Of a stretch of 64,000 nt of DNA, positions 12,001 through 22,506 are shown piece after piece. The position numbers and the translations under genes are program-made. The stretch spans positions 17,095,001-17,159,000 of the forward strand of contig NC_061779.1 in assembly GCF_022458985.1 (NCBI RefSeq), given 5' to 3'. Source of the stretch: Mugil cephalus (lineage: Eukaryota > Chordata > Actinopteri > Mugiliformes > Mugilidae). The notes below the pieces were generated by a model. That model saw nothing but the letters and a program-made list of their open reading frames with translations, searched no databases and was not told the DNA's origin. Numbering within the stretch: the stretch's first letter is position 1; every line of letters begins with the position of its first letter.

Positions 12001-15000
12001 TTCAGAGCACAACTGCACATTATTTGTCATAATGACACATCCATGAATGGGACATTTGTACCTGCTGCATGTGAAAACACTGTCTGGTGTCCACAGGAGA
12101 AAACAGCTGAAGCTTGGAAGATTAATAGATCCGAGCCCATCGTTATTCGCCTCCACTTTTCTGTGTCTCAGTACCTGGATGGACCTGGTGAGCACCGACA
12201 ATGCTTCTGCAAACAAAGTTCACCTTAAATCAACACCTGACTAAGTGATGTTTCTCATCACAGCACCGTCGGTGGAGGTCTTTCAGCCGTCTAACACGGA
12301 TCAGTTCAGTTTAGGGAAACAACTGCAGACGTGAGTGTTGACACTTTAAATCCATAATGCTGTTCAGGGATCCACGATCCACCTGCTGCTCGCACAATCA
12401 CCAACTACTGAATTCTGTTCCCCAGTATTCTCTCGGTCTTCATATCTCGTGAGTGGAAGCACTTGACGAATGAGAACACGGTGGTCCGACAGAAGAGGAG
12501 ACACAGCTGGTTCAGACCCAGTGGAACCATCAAGAAATTCCGTGCGAGACTCAACATCTGGCTACCGCAGTCGAAGTACGAGGCAAACTAGTGACAGCTG
12601 GTTAACTCACGATGGAAACTGCCATCAGATGTGTATATATTCACTTCTTCTTTGTAATGAACAGGCCATGTGAGCACCAGCAACCACCTGCCAGGAGCAG
12701 GATCATTTTACCATCACTGAAACTGAGCCGTCTCACAAATCATACAACTTCCTACACCATCAAGAATCCAGCCGGAGAGCTCTTCACGTACACACCCAGT
12801 GGAAAAGTAAGGATGCTCTCTAAATTCCACATGAGATTTATTCCTGCTTCTTAAAGTTTTAACAGAGTCGTGTCCCTTCCTCCACAGAGGGTGATGGTCT
12901 CCACTGTCAAATCATCGGCGCAGCTCAGCACCAAACAGCTGTTGGAGATGCTCTTCGCCTCCCAGGCCATAGCGCACTGCAAGACAACACCAACTCTGCA
13001 GCACGGCTTCTTGGTTCAGGTAAAGCCTGGTCCTGATGTGACAGGGAGGGAGCTGAAATGTTTTACCGCGTGAATAAGAAGTTGCTTTTCAAACAAGTAA
13101 AAAGGCACATTTGTTGTAGATGAATAAAATTGGCGGAAGTCAGTAACTATTCTTACAGGTAAGGCTGCTCTGAGTGCAGCTCAAAAAGTAGAAAAAAAAA
13201 CACACAAAATAGCATCTTTATGATTTTACACACGATCTTAATAGTGAAACAAAAGTTTCAAATTCCTTTCTTGGACTTTTATTCAGAAATTGTTAATATT
13301 GTAGAAAAAAAATGTCTTTGTAACATATTGCCAGATAGTTTAACAAACTATTTCAGCAATTTTAAGTTTAAAGTCTCTGGTTTTAACAGATTGTAAAACA
13401 GAATAAAAGCTAATTACTTTTTCCACTGTGTCTACAGATAATGAGGTACGCCGAGCAGAGAATCCCAACTCTCAGCGAATACTGTGTTGTTTGTGACGAG
13501 CGGCATTTGTTTCAGAATGGCCCCATGCTCAAGGTACGAACTCTTACAAAGAAATCAATGGAATAATAAAATAAATTAAATGACTGTGAATACAACGTCA
13601 GGTTTGTCGTTTGTGTGCTTGCAGCCGGCAGTTTGCACCAGAGAGCTGTGTGTGTTCTCCTACTATACGCTGGGAGTCATGTCTGGAGCGACAGAAGAAG
13701 TCGCCACCGGTGCAGAGGTTGGTCCTGGTGCACGCTGTGATCCCGGTGCAGGAGTTGAGTATTTCTAGTAATCTCTGCTCTTGCAGGTGATCGACCTGTT
13801 GGTAGCCATGTGCAGAGCCGCCCTTCAGTCTTCACGCAAGAGTCTCATTTTTGAACCGTACCCTGCTGTTGTTGATCCAAACAACCCCAAATCTCTGGCT
13901 TTCAGTCCGAAGGTATCAGATGAACCAAGGTTTTTACTGAGATGAATTGTACTGGACTGTTAGGTGTGTTGATCATACGTTTTTACTTTTGTCATGACAG
14001 AGAAAGAGCTACGACAGGCTGCAGAAAGCTCTGGACAGTGTCCTGTTAGTCAGGAGGACGGCACAGGTGACTGACTTTAGATCAAATACCGCACTTCAAC
14101 ATTCACATTTGATTGTTCTGCCTGAAAATAAACTGCTGTGTGTTAACCATGAGGGTTGCGTTAATTGTATTAGATGATTAAATTGTGTTTTATCTCATCC
14201 AGGGTCCATATTCTGAGATGAAGAAGCAGATGGACAAAATAGACCCCCTCGCTCATCCCTTACTACAGTGGTGAGAGACACACACTGAACTTGCATATAT
14301 ATTATAATCAGGTGTCATTAAAATCAGTGTGTATTTATATTCATCTCCAGTTTGTTTGTATGTTTGACAACAGGATCTTGGCGAGCAATAGATCTCACAT
14401 TGTCAAACTTCCAGTGAACAAGGTATGCCGCTGTCTAAATCTGATTTAACATTTAAAATATATTCTTCCATTTTTTATATATATATATATTGCTCTCCTG
14501 TTTGTTTTTATCCCTTTGCACAACAGCAACTCAAGTTTATGCACACGCCGCATCAGTTCCTGCTGATCAGCAGCGCTCCATCCAAAGAGGCTTCTTTTCG
14601 AGCCGCCAGGAAACTTTATGGCAGCACCTTTGCTTTCCAGTGAGTCTGACCTGAGCATTTTGAGAGTTTTATATGAGACTTGCATATCAGCACTTACAGG
14701 CAAACATGAGCCCTGCTTTATTTGTTTATGCTTTTATTTCCTTTCAGCGGGTCCCACATTGAAAACTGGCACTCCATTCTGAGAAATGGGCTGGTTAATG
14801 CCTCTTACACAAAACTACAGGTAGAAGTCTTACAGCATTTCTATTTTCTTTGATTCCCTTTATGTAATTCTAAAGATTTTACAGTCACTTTTTCCCTTCT
14901 TCTTTTCTATTCAAGCTTCATGGAGCTGCATATGGGAAAGGCATCTATTTGAGCCCTATTTCAAACATATCTTTTGGATATTCTGGTAAAAATACACCCT

Positions 15001-15684
15001 TTGACATTGTTTCTTCTGACATTGTGCCAGTGCTTATTCAGTCTAACGTGTTTTTAAAACCTCTCCTCATCCTCTGTTTCCAGAGATGGGTAAAAGTCAG
15101 CACCAGATACCAACCAAAGAAGAACTCCTGCAGAAATACGACAGAGTAAACAAAATCAAACAGGTCAGGTTCTTGTTCGCATTTCTCCCACCTCCTCATG
15201 GAAACACACTAAAAATGTGTCATCATCTCATCCTCTGTTCTCTTATTGCTTTAGGAACAGCCGGGGGAGGCCAGGTTTCTGCAAAGCAGCAACCTAAACT
15301 GCATTACACTGTGTGAAGGTAAATATGAGCTAGAAGACAGGGTCTCAAAGAGTCATTGTTTCACAACGTGACGTTTCCATAAAAAGATATGTGTGTGATA
15401 ACAGTGATAACTTCCAAAGACCTTCAAAAACATGGAAACATTTGGGTGTGTCCAGTGTCCGACCATGTGTGCACGCGTTTCCTCTTTGTGTGAGTAAAAT
15501 ACAAATAATTCCCCCTACTCAGTGCAGTCAGAAATCCCTGCACTATATTTCAGTTGTCTGCAATAGTCTGCTCTTTGTCTTCCTCAGGTATGAAAATGGT
15601 CAGGTGGGAGACGTCGACATTAACACTCAGGAAGAGAAAATCCAGAGGGAAATATTACAAGTAATGGCTTCAAAACCATGCTGA
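9088..15684 (+). CDS. parp6: PARP6 mono-ADP-ribosyltransferase
   Basis: PARP-family enzyme expected to transfer a single ADP-ribose from NAD+ to proteins. Coding exons: 9088-9090, 9377-9454, 9892-9986, 10065-10125, 12097-12187, 12264-12330, 12426-12575, 12665-12806, 12888-13019, 13438-13533, 13625-13717, 13787-13912, 14001-14066, 14203-14270, 14374-14422, 14527-14639, 14748-14820, 14916-14985, 15084-15163, 15255-15318, 15405-15489, 15588-15684. All phases join, giving 632 aa (human PARP6 about 630). Diagnostic blocks: YGSIDDVDVDLNINV, RHSWFRPSGTIKKFRA, YAEQRIPTLSEYCVVCDE, and the C-terminal catalytic fold with HGSHIENWHSILRNGL, YGKGIYLSPI and ENGQVGDVDINTQ. The block HSWFRPSGTIKKF favours PARP6 over its paralogue PARP8. 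The start codon is the last three bases of its exon (ACATG|GTGAGTG). The stretch 12888-12990 is diverged from the human protein. Confidence 0.94.
10249..10315. repeat. Perfect 15-nt inverted repeat
   Basis: CATCCGAGTAGCTTC at 10249-10263 is matched by its exact reverse complement at 10301-10315, with a 37-nt loop. The sequence after it (ATGAGTGGTGAAACG...) resembles a motif I associate with common fish repeats, but I cannot name the family. Confidence 0.75.
10806..10885 (-). mobile_element. SINE-like fish repeat, part 1 (tail portion)
   Basis: Begins with AATTCATCCATTATCTGTTG and ends with GGGGTACACCCTGGACA. This is the reverse-complement tail of a widespread teleost short repeat (CATCCATTATCTG ... 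GGGGTACACCCTGGAC). It is diverged. Its likely continuation lies at 11738-11877. Confidence 0.6.
11250..11455 (+). mobile_element. SINE-like fish repeat with tRNA-like head, plus orientation
   Basis: Head TTTAGCACTGACGACTC resembles a tRNA A-box region, and GGGTTCAAGTCC matches a tRNA B box. The body ACCTTTCTGGATGGCGTTTAC and tail GTGAGTGTGCATGGTTGTC ... GACCTGTCCAGGGTG follow in the usual order. Same family as the fragments at 10806-10885 and 11738-11877, opposite strand. An internal stretch is missing. Old and diverged. Confidence 0.6.
11530..11735. mobile_element. AT-rich non-autonomous repeat (MITE-like)
   Basis: Repeated motifs of the type AACTTAAGTTGAAAAAACTT and TTAAGTTGGTCCAACAATTT are typical of an abundant AT-rich teleost repeat. 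Clear terminal repeats were not resolved, so class and ends are tentative. Confidence 0.4.
11738..11877 (-). mobile_element. SINE-like fish repeat, part 2 (body portion)
   Basis: Contains GCATGTCTTTGGACTGTGGG followed by GGAGTACCTGAAGAAAACAC, the reverse-complement body of the same short repeat whose tail is at 10806-10885. The tRNA-like head is missing. Confidence 0.6.
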
Positions 15685-16075
15685 GAAAACCAGTCATACA
15701 CTTCTTTACTATTTCATATCATAAACAACCACTGACTGAGAATAGTTTATTTATTTATATATTTTGATGCTGAAATATATTAAATTAGGCATCTTCTGGT
15801 TTGACAGCATGAAACAATCCCTGATATTAAACTCAGAAGCTTTTGTTTCAGTGAAACGCACTCACTCAAGTGGAAGAAAAAAGACTGTTCTGTTATTGGG
15901 GGCAATGTTATAAATCTGGTCTGCTGCATCATGTAAAAGCTCCTCTGCCTTATGTCCTATTTTACAGTCTGTTGCACTCTCTAATCTGGGTCTGCCCAGT
16001 CTCACAACATTGTGCTACATGGGTGTATTTTGTAACTGTTTTGTAATTTTTAAATAAATTTGTACCACTAATTTT
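15685..16075 (+). other. parp6: parp6 3' UTR
   Basis: Follows the TGA at 15682-15684. A candidate AATAAA polyadenylation signal lies at 16053-16058. The end is inferred from that signal. Confidence 0.45.
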
Positions 16076-18391
16076 GATCAACAGTTTGGGCTGCATTTTT
16101 ACTTGTTTTCCTTCAACACGTTGCAGATACCAATTCCCTTCAAGTGAAATGTCTGTGTCGTTGGTATAATGTGTGTGTCCTACCACAAGATGGGGACATA
16201 ACGGGGAGCCTTCTCAGTATTAACACACTGGGGAGAGGTAAATGAGCCGTGCTGTAAAAGTGCTCTGTTGCAAGACCTGCATTGAAAATGTTGTTTAATA
16301 AGGAGGGTCAGTTATGCTGTATCTGGGAAATATACTTCAAGTCTACCAGAGCGACTGCTACACTATCACACAACATTTTATTATTCCTCATGCTCTAGTT
16401 GTTGAACTCATTTTGAACTGTTTTGCATACAACCACAACCAAGTGGTTGTTTATTGTGATTATTTCTGCAAACTAGTTTCTCTTGTAATTAACCTTTCTA
16501 CAAATTCTGAAAAAGTTAGAAACACCATCACAAATACTCGAGAGATACTTGAGATTAGTGGGACCTAAGGAGGACAAATGCTAAGCATCATCTTTGAACA
16601 AGAAGAAGTAGTTTTTGAAAAAAAAAAAAAAAAGTTGTCCTCATGTCCTCATATGAGGAGACAGGGATAAGCATAAATAAACAAGTTACAGGCATAAAAT
16701 TTGATGAGGTTTTGTACCACTTTTGTCCTGTTTTCTAAGCATCTGGTGGTAAGCGTCCACTTACGAGGACAACAGGTTTAAATGAAGCAGAATAAGAAGC
16801 TGCCACAAACCTAAAACCTAATGTCCCCATATGAGGACACAGGGTCTCAGGAGGTTAAGTTCATAATTGGGTAAATGTACTTTTACATTCTCCCGTTGCA
16901 AACTCAGAGCCTTTAAAACCCCATAATTTTTGCTCTTTAACAATTGTACCTCAAATGTGTGTAAGTGGAGACGTCTAGGTGGCCATGTATTATTATAGTG
17001 TGAACACATTCCCAGCATGGGTCACAGTTGCAGTCTCCTCTCATGAACACAAAAACAAAATAGAGAGTTATTTCAGCACATGCGTCTGCCAGCGTTCATC
17101 TGACTGCAGCCACTGTCGAAATACGTAACTAACATTCTCTGACATAAATTGACAACATATGTAAACAGCGTAATTTGCTGTGAACAATGTCAATCCCCCT
17201 GAGGTCCACATGCTCGTGCTCATTGTTCCCGGTGAATAACATGGGGTGCGTATCGTCCCGTGAAGCAGAAGTGCACCATTATAACAGTATACTGGTTCCA
17301 TATGAGCCCTGCAGCTGCCTCCTGACCCCCTCCTTTAGACGAGCTTCTTTCCCCAAAGAGACAAAAAACAACAACAGTGTTTCAGTCTGGATGTGGAGTT
17401 ATGTTTTTTTTTTTTCTTCTTCTTTGGTCGAGGTGGTCTTGCAAATATAAGCAGCTTCGAGGCATGACTGTCCTTGTACGTGTTATTTCTTCAAAGGAGG
17501 CACAACTTGAGTAACATTTTCTGGGTCAGCCCAGCAGGCGGTGTACTGAAGGGAGGAGAACTGTGAAGTTGCTGTAATAGCCCAAAGGAAGACATTTCTC
17601 AGCACCATATGGTCCAGTGATGATAGCGTGGAGAGGAGATTGTCTTAAAACTCGTGATCTAGTGTATGTTGTAATAATTATTTCTAATATTTCCTTGTTG
17701 CATTTATCAGAGTGACACTGTTGTTTGGTCAGATGTCTATGAAATGGCCTGTTGAGAAAGTCAAGAAATAACCAAAAGTGTAATTCTGTAAATAATTATT
17801 TCAACTGCATGCCTTGTTAAATCTCCTTAACTCGTGCTAATTCATCCATATGATTCAAGCAACCACACAGTCAAATAAACCAAACGCTCAGCCCTTAAGC
17901 CTTCAACAATGCAACAACTAGAGAGTGTGACAGATATTATTAAATGAGGCGAAATGTCGCATGTGCCTTTAAGAGCTCTATGTCCCACTCTACATGGATC
18001 TCTCTGAGCCTCATATGTGTTTGTTGGCATCAGCTGTCCTCAGTGCTGAATAGAGCAAGGACATCTTTTCCTTCACATCAGTGGGATTAGAGGAAGAAAT
18101 GCCCCTTCATTCTGCTGGCTGTCATCTTAGTGCTCAGAAGATAAAACGGAAATGCAGCACAGAAAGGAGGACTGAGAGTAGATGAAGTGACAAGTTTGGA
18201 TTACAAAGCTAAAATAATCTTCGGGTTCTTAAACTAAATAAAGAAGAAACGTGCTTCAGATCAGAGAAATGCAAATAATCCAATGATGCAGACTTAGAAA
18301 CAGCAATCTTTACTGTTACTTTATTGCTTTCTGAACAATGACTTAACCCAGGGGTCAGACGAAGAGTTCAAATGCTGCACACAGCACTATA
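16076..18391. other. Intergenic spacer between parp6 and rpp25
   Basis: Non-coding by inspection. It holds the palindrome-bearing repeat at 16615-16858, listed separately. The rpp25 promoter and 5' UTR must lie near the right end but show no clear TATA box. Short open frames here have no recognisable motif. Confidence 0.5.
16615..16858. mobile_element. Possible piggyBac-like non-autonomous element
   Basis: Palindrome TCCTCATATGAGGA at 16646-16659 recurs as TCCCCATATGAGGA at 16824-16837. The right edge reads GGGTCTCAGGAGG followed by TTAA at 16855-16858, the target used by piggyBac elements. A matching left end was not found, so family and left boundary are uncertain. Confidence 0.3.
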
Positions 18392-18997
18392 ATGGAACAT
18401 CAGCCTACTTCATTCACTCCTTCTTCGCATTCTTCATCTCCAAAAGCTGGCCAGAGCAACTTGAGGAGAATCAGCCGCACCGAGGACAGCAGCCTCTATC
18501 CGATCCCGGGCCTTGCAGCCGACATCCTGCACATGCGAGTAAAAGACGGAAGCAAGATCCGCAATTTACTGCGATTTGCAACGGCTCGCATGCAAGGGGA
18601 CGGGAGAGACAGCACCGGGACGTCACTGAGACAGGTGGTCTTCACTGGCTCAGGTAGGGCAGTCACAAAGACCATTACCTGCGTGGAGATCCTGAAACGT
18701 AAAGTGGAGGGGCTGCACCAGGTGTCCAAGCTGTACTACAAGACAGTGAAAGAGGTCTGGGAGAGTCCCCAGCAGGGAGCACCAGGCATGACCATGGATA
18801 GGACAGTTGCTGCCATCTGTATCCTTCTCTCTAAAGACCCTCTGGATCCCCACGAGCCTGGATACCAGCCCCCACAGATCCTCTGTGTTCCCACAGAGGG
18901 TGTGGAGAGACACGGAGGTCTGTTCAGGACAGCTCCCTCCTCACAGCACACGGCCAAGAGACTCTGTCTGGATGACTGGAGTGTATGTCCTCACTGA
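18392..18997 (+). CDS. rpp25: RNase P / RNase MRP subunit p25, Alba domain
   Basis: RNA-binding protein of the nuclear RNase P and MRP complexes (5'-leader removal from pre-tRNA; rRNA processing), which in vertebrates pairs with Rpp20/Pop7. One uninterrupted 201-codon frame, intronless like human RPP25. The Alba fold spans about residues 44-148. Visible blocks are HMRVKDGSKIRNLL (residues 47-60), VVFTGSGRAVTKTITCVEIL (82-101) and KRKVEGLHQVSKLYYKTVKE (102-121). ILLSKDPLDPHEPGYQPP (144-161) corresponds to human ILLSKDALDPRQPGYQPP. The Ser-rich N-terminal ~40 residues and the C-terminal tail are poorly conserved. The first Met at 18392 is the natural start. RPP25L is an alternative, but the neighbour cox5a is also a 15q24 gene and supports RPP25. 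Confidence 0.93.
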   Translation: MEHQPTSFTPSSHSSSPKAGQSNLRRISRTEDSSLYPIPGLAADILHMRVKDGSKIRNLLRFATARMQGDGRDSTGTSLRQVVFTGSGRAVTKTITCVEILKRKVEGLHQVSKLYYKTVKEVWESPQQGAPGMTMDRTVAAICILLSKDPLDPHEPGYQPPQILCVPTEGVERHGGLFRTAPSSQHTAKRLCLDDWSVCPH

Positions 18998-19385
18998 ATG
19001 TAGTATTTCATGGAAAATCTTACATGAGGCTTGTTGATAGATACGTTTATTGAGTATATTAGCAGCAGGAAGCAATATGTCTATATTTTACCCTCTTTTT
19101 ACTACTAAATTAATCAAAAATCTCTTAATTTATAACCTACAATACTGTACATTTAATATTGTACCACATTCATATATATATTATGATCAATATTACTGTA
19201 AATAGTTACGGTGGCACATTTATATTAATATTATGATGGGTTGTTCTGTTACAAAATATCTGAAAAGTGCTAAAACAATAATCTGTATATAGATCTTATA
19301 TCTGCTCTGTTTTCTACTTTGGGAAATAATGTATGTACATGAACACAGATAATAAATACATAAAATAAAGATGTCATAGAAATGC
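18998..19385 (+). other. rpp25: rpp25 3' UTR
   Basis: AT-rich sequence after the TGA. AATAAA at 19364-19369 is the likely polyadenylation signal. Confidence 0.5.
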
Positions 19386-20160
19386 ATCAGAGGTTTCCTG
19401 TGTTGGAAAGTATGTCAATTTAAATAAATGAAGAAAAGAGGCAGTTCAAATCTGTAAAATTTTTAACTCTTGACTATCTAACAAACAGAATCAGGTGGCA
19501 ACTAATTTTGAACCAAGTCGATAGATATTGTAAAAGATACGAGAGATATTTAAGTTATATAATCACACACAGTCCAGTTATTTCCTTATAGGGCGGTGTT
19601 GTAAAGTATTATGTTTGAGGTACAAATTACTTCCTCAACCTGTCTGTGGAGCAGGACAGCAGAGACAGCAGTCTGCCACTAAACAAGCTGCTCTTCCTGA
19701 CTATGCCGTTGTGTAGGTGGTGGACATTGTTCATGATGGACCAGATTTTGTTCGAAGTCCTAGTATCTACAACTGATGTCAGGGACTCTTCCCCTTCTGT
19801 GTCACTTTGTCTAGCGTGAATGGCCTGTGTAAATCTCTTCCTAACACAACATGGCCAAGCACCTCCTTTGATATTGCTTAGCGTGCAGAGTGCCTATTAG
19901 TGTACCTATAAGCAAGGCTATGTCACATTTTCATACACAGGATAATTCACATTTATGTATGAAAGCATTTAATTATTGGGCTTTATAATATTCTAAAAAA
20001 AAACTATATCTTGTGAGTACGGAAAGTCAATGATAATTAATATAGTAACTTTAACTTGCCATAAAATGTCATAAACAAAAGGACTGACACTTTGCGGTTA
20101 CTAAAGACAAGTCTGAACCTGTGGGTCAAGGTTAGAAAATGATATCAATGAACTGCAGTT
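19386..20160. other. Spacer between rpp25 and cox5a
   Basis: AT-rich, no open frame or repeat that I can recognise. GC content rises sharply from about 20160, where the cox5a promoter begins. Confidence 0.5.
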
Positions 20161-20284
20161 CGCACATGCGCAGTAGGGCGGAGCGTACGTGACGGGCTAA
20201 CAGGGGCTAACCGGAGCTAACAGCACTAGTTTCCTCCTCCTGCTGCCAAATCTTGCCGGTCCGTGTTGCTGACTGTCCCGCATC
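20161..20284 (+). promoter_or_regulatory. cox5a: cox5a promoter and 5' UTR
   Basis: CGCACATGCGCAG at 20161-20173 differs by one base from the NRF1 palindrome (YGCGCAYGCGCR). A CRE-like TACGTGACG follows at about 20186-20194. Three 10-bp near-identical units (GGGCTAACAG, GGGCTAACCG, GAGCTAACAG) run at 20194-20223. NRF1 control is well known for nuclear-encoded cytochrome oxidase genes. The exact start site is not visible. Confidence 0.6.
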
Positions 20285-22461
20285 ATGTTCAGAGCTGCCG
20301 TCCGACTCTCGGTCTCCGGTGTCCGGAGCTTAACCCGCACGCAACCAGGGTCCCAAGGTATGTGTTTATCCTTTCATCGCATTTAGACTATACATATTTT
20401 TATGTTAGGTTGAACGAGCCGGGCGGAGTTGTAACGGAAACCTAACGTGACACATTGCGGTTGCCGCACAGGCTAAGCTAACTAGGTTAGTCGATGTTGC
20501 TTTCATTTATTAATACATTGTGCACAGTTACACATTTTAATGTTTCAGTCGGGTTCTGTATGTGTCCATTTAACTCGGCCATTACCAAGTTTCCCAGAGC
20601 GTTTGGTGCCGTTAAAACGCCCCGGTGTGTGGCTCAGCGGTGCCCGTGTCCTTGTCATGACCCGGTGTAGAGGCTTCGTCTGGGGCCCTGTGATTGTGCC
20701 GCTGATGCTACTTGCTAACATGCTACCTAGGCTGGATGACTGAAGTGCAGTGTTCAGCCAAGCAGTCTTGAGTATCTAGACAGTAGAAGGCAGTGATAAT
20801 AACAGGTCTTAGATCTTAAGGTTATTTTTTGTAGCATTAGCTTTGTCTATTTTTAAGTGTAAGGAGGTTAAATAACATGATAAGTGTTACAGTGTTCATT
20901 TAAATGATCCCCAGCTAAATTGATCAAATGCTCTGACATTTAAAAATAACCCAAGTACGTTTGACCTGAGCGTCAGAGTGTTTCAGTCTGCTACGTGCAG
21001 TTGGCAGTAGGTCATGGTAGGTAAGGTAGGTAGGTCATATCAGACTCTGGCAATCATCCAGCTGCATTACCAGACACCATTTGTCCTTTTCTACATTTCG
21101 CAGTGGAGCTATATCCTTGGCTGCACTTGTCCTTCAACATTATTCAACACTAGGCGCCACTGTAGTAACTTGTTATTACTCCTGGTGGGTTGATGATATG
21201 AAATTTGTTTTTGTTCTGCAGCTGTCTTGGCCTCGAGGTGTTACTCTCATGGGAAGCAAGAGACGGACGAGGAGTTTGACGCCAGATGGGTCACTTATTT
21301 CAACAAGCAAGACATTGACGCATGGGAACTGAGAAAAGGTACGTCTGTCGATGACAATATTGCTAACTGGGGGACCTAAAACGAAACACTGAGGATTAAC
21401 ACGTCACGTTGACATTACTTCCTGGTATAAGGAAGTTGATTTCAGTTCAATGAGTATTTATCTTGAGTCAACAGCAGGGGTTTGTCAATTATTGGAGATT
21501 TGGTTTGACTTGCATTTGTAGCAAATCACTGACTGGAATTTTCTTATGGCAAGTTTGGATTAAACAAATTAGTTAATTGCTGTTGTTAAACAGTTTAATT
21601 TGTTAGATTATTCATTAGAATATATTTATGTTTTTTAAAAATGCATATTGTGGTACATTAACCCCTTGACATTCCTGTAATTGCTGCTTAAATGCATATG
21701 CAAGATCAATTTAAAGCTGTTCTTGGACTGTAAAAAAGGTTTTGACCTCTTTGAAAGTTAAATCTCAGAATTTACAGCCAGAATCTGTGTAATCACACTG
21801 AGTAAAAGGAGTTTGAATACACCGAAAAAAAAGGATTTTCCGATTTTAAATTTTAAAATAATGCTATTTTTTCTAAGGAAAGTCAAAACTGTGCCATTTG
21901 GAGACCGCTGGTAACCAATATATCATGATCGTGGGCTCTAATGAAAGGTTGCACCTACACACCTCGTGCTTTGGTGGCATAAAATGCGCCCCCTGTAACT
22001 GTACATGACTGGTCATTCTGGGAAGAAACTCTTCCCACCAACCTGCATATTGTTGTTTTTGAAAATTCATTAGCTATGCAGCTATGTATACAGTTGTCTA
22101 TTGGGTCAAAAGAGGTGTCAATCGAAGGTTCAGAGATCAGAGCTATTTTGAAATGGTGGTGTGGCTAATACATGCAATCCAACTGAATTTACAATGGAGA
22201 ATATGGGGAACATATGCGGTTTTAACAGAGGTTCTAAACGTTGGCTGCAGTTCATATTGTGACATTATAGATCAAAGGCTTAGTGTGGACTGATTATTTT
22301 ACTGGAGGACATTTACTGGACCCACGGCAATGTAACAGGACCATTTACCATTTACATACTGCCAGGGCCAAGTTTAAATACCAATTCTATTCTGTTATGT
22401 GATTTTTTTTACCCAAGTTTCAGTGTAGATAAAACAATACCTTTATTTATATATATGTATG

Positions 22462-22506
<45 letters not shown>

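Larger units (their letters stand above)
10126..12096. other. parp6 intron 4, filled with repeats
   Basis: The largest parp6 intron (about 2 kb). It holds a perfect 15-nt hairpin, SINE-like fragments in both orientations and an AT-rich element, listed separately. No coding exon seen. Confidence 0.7.
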
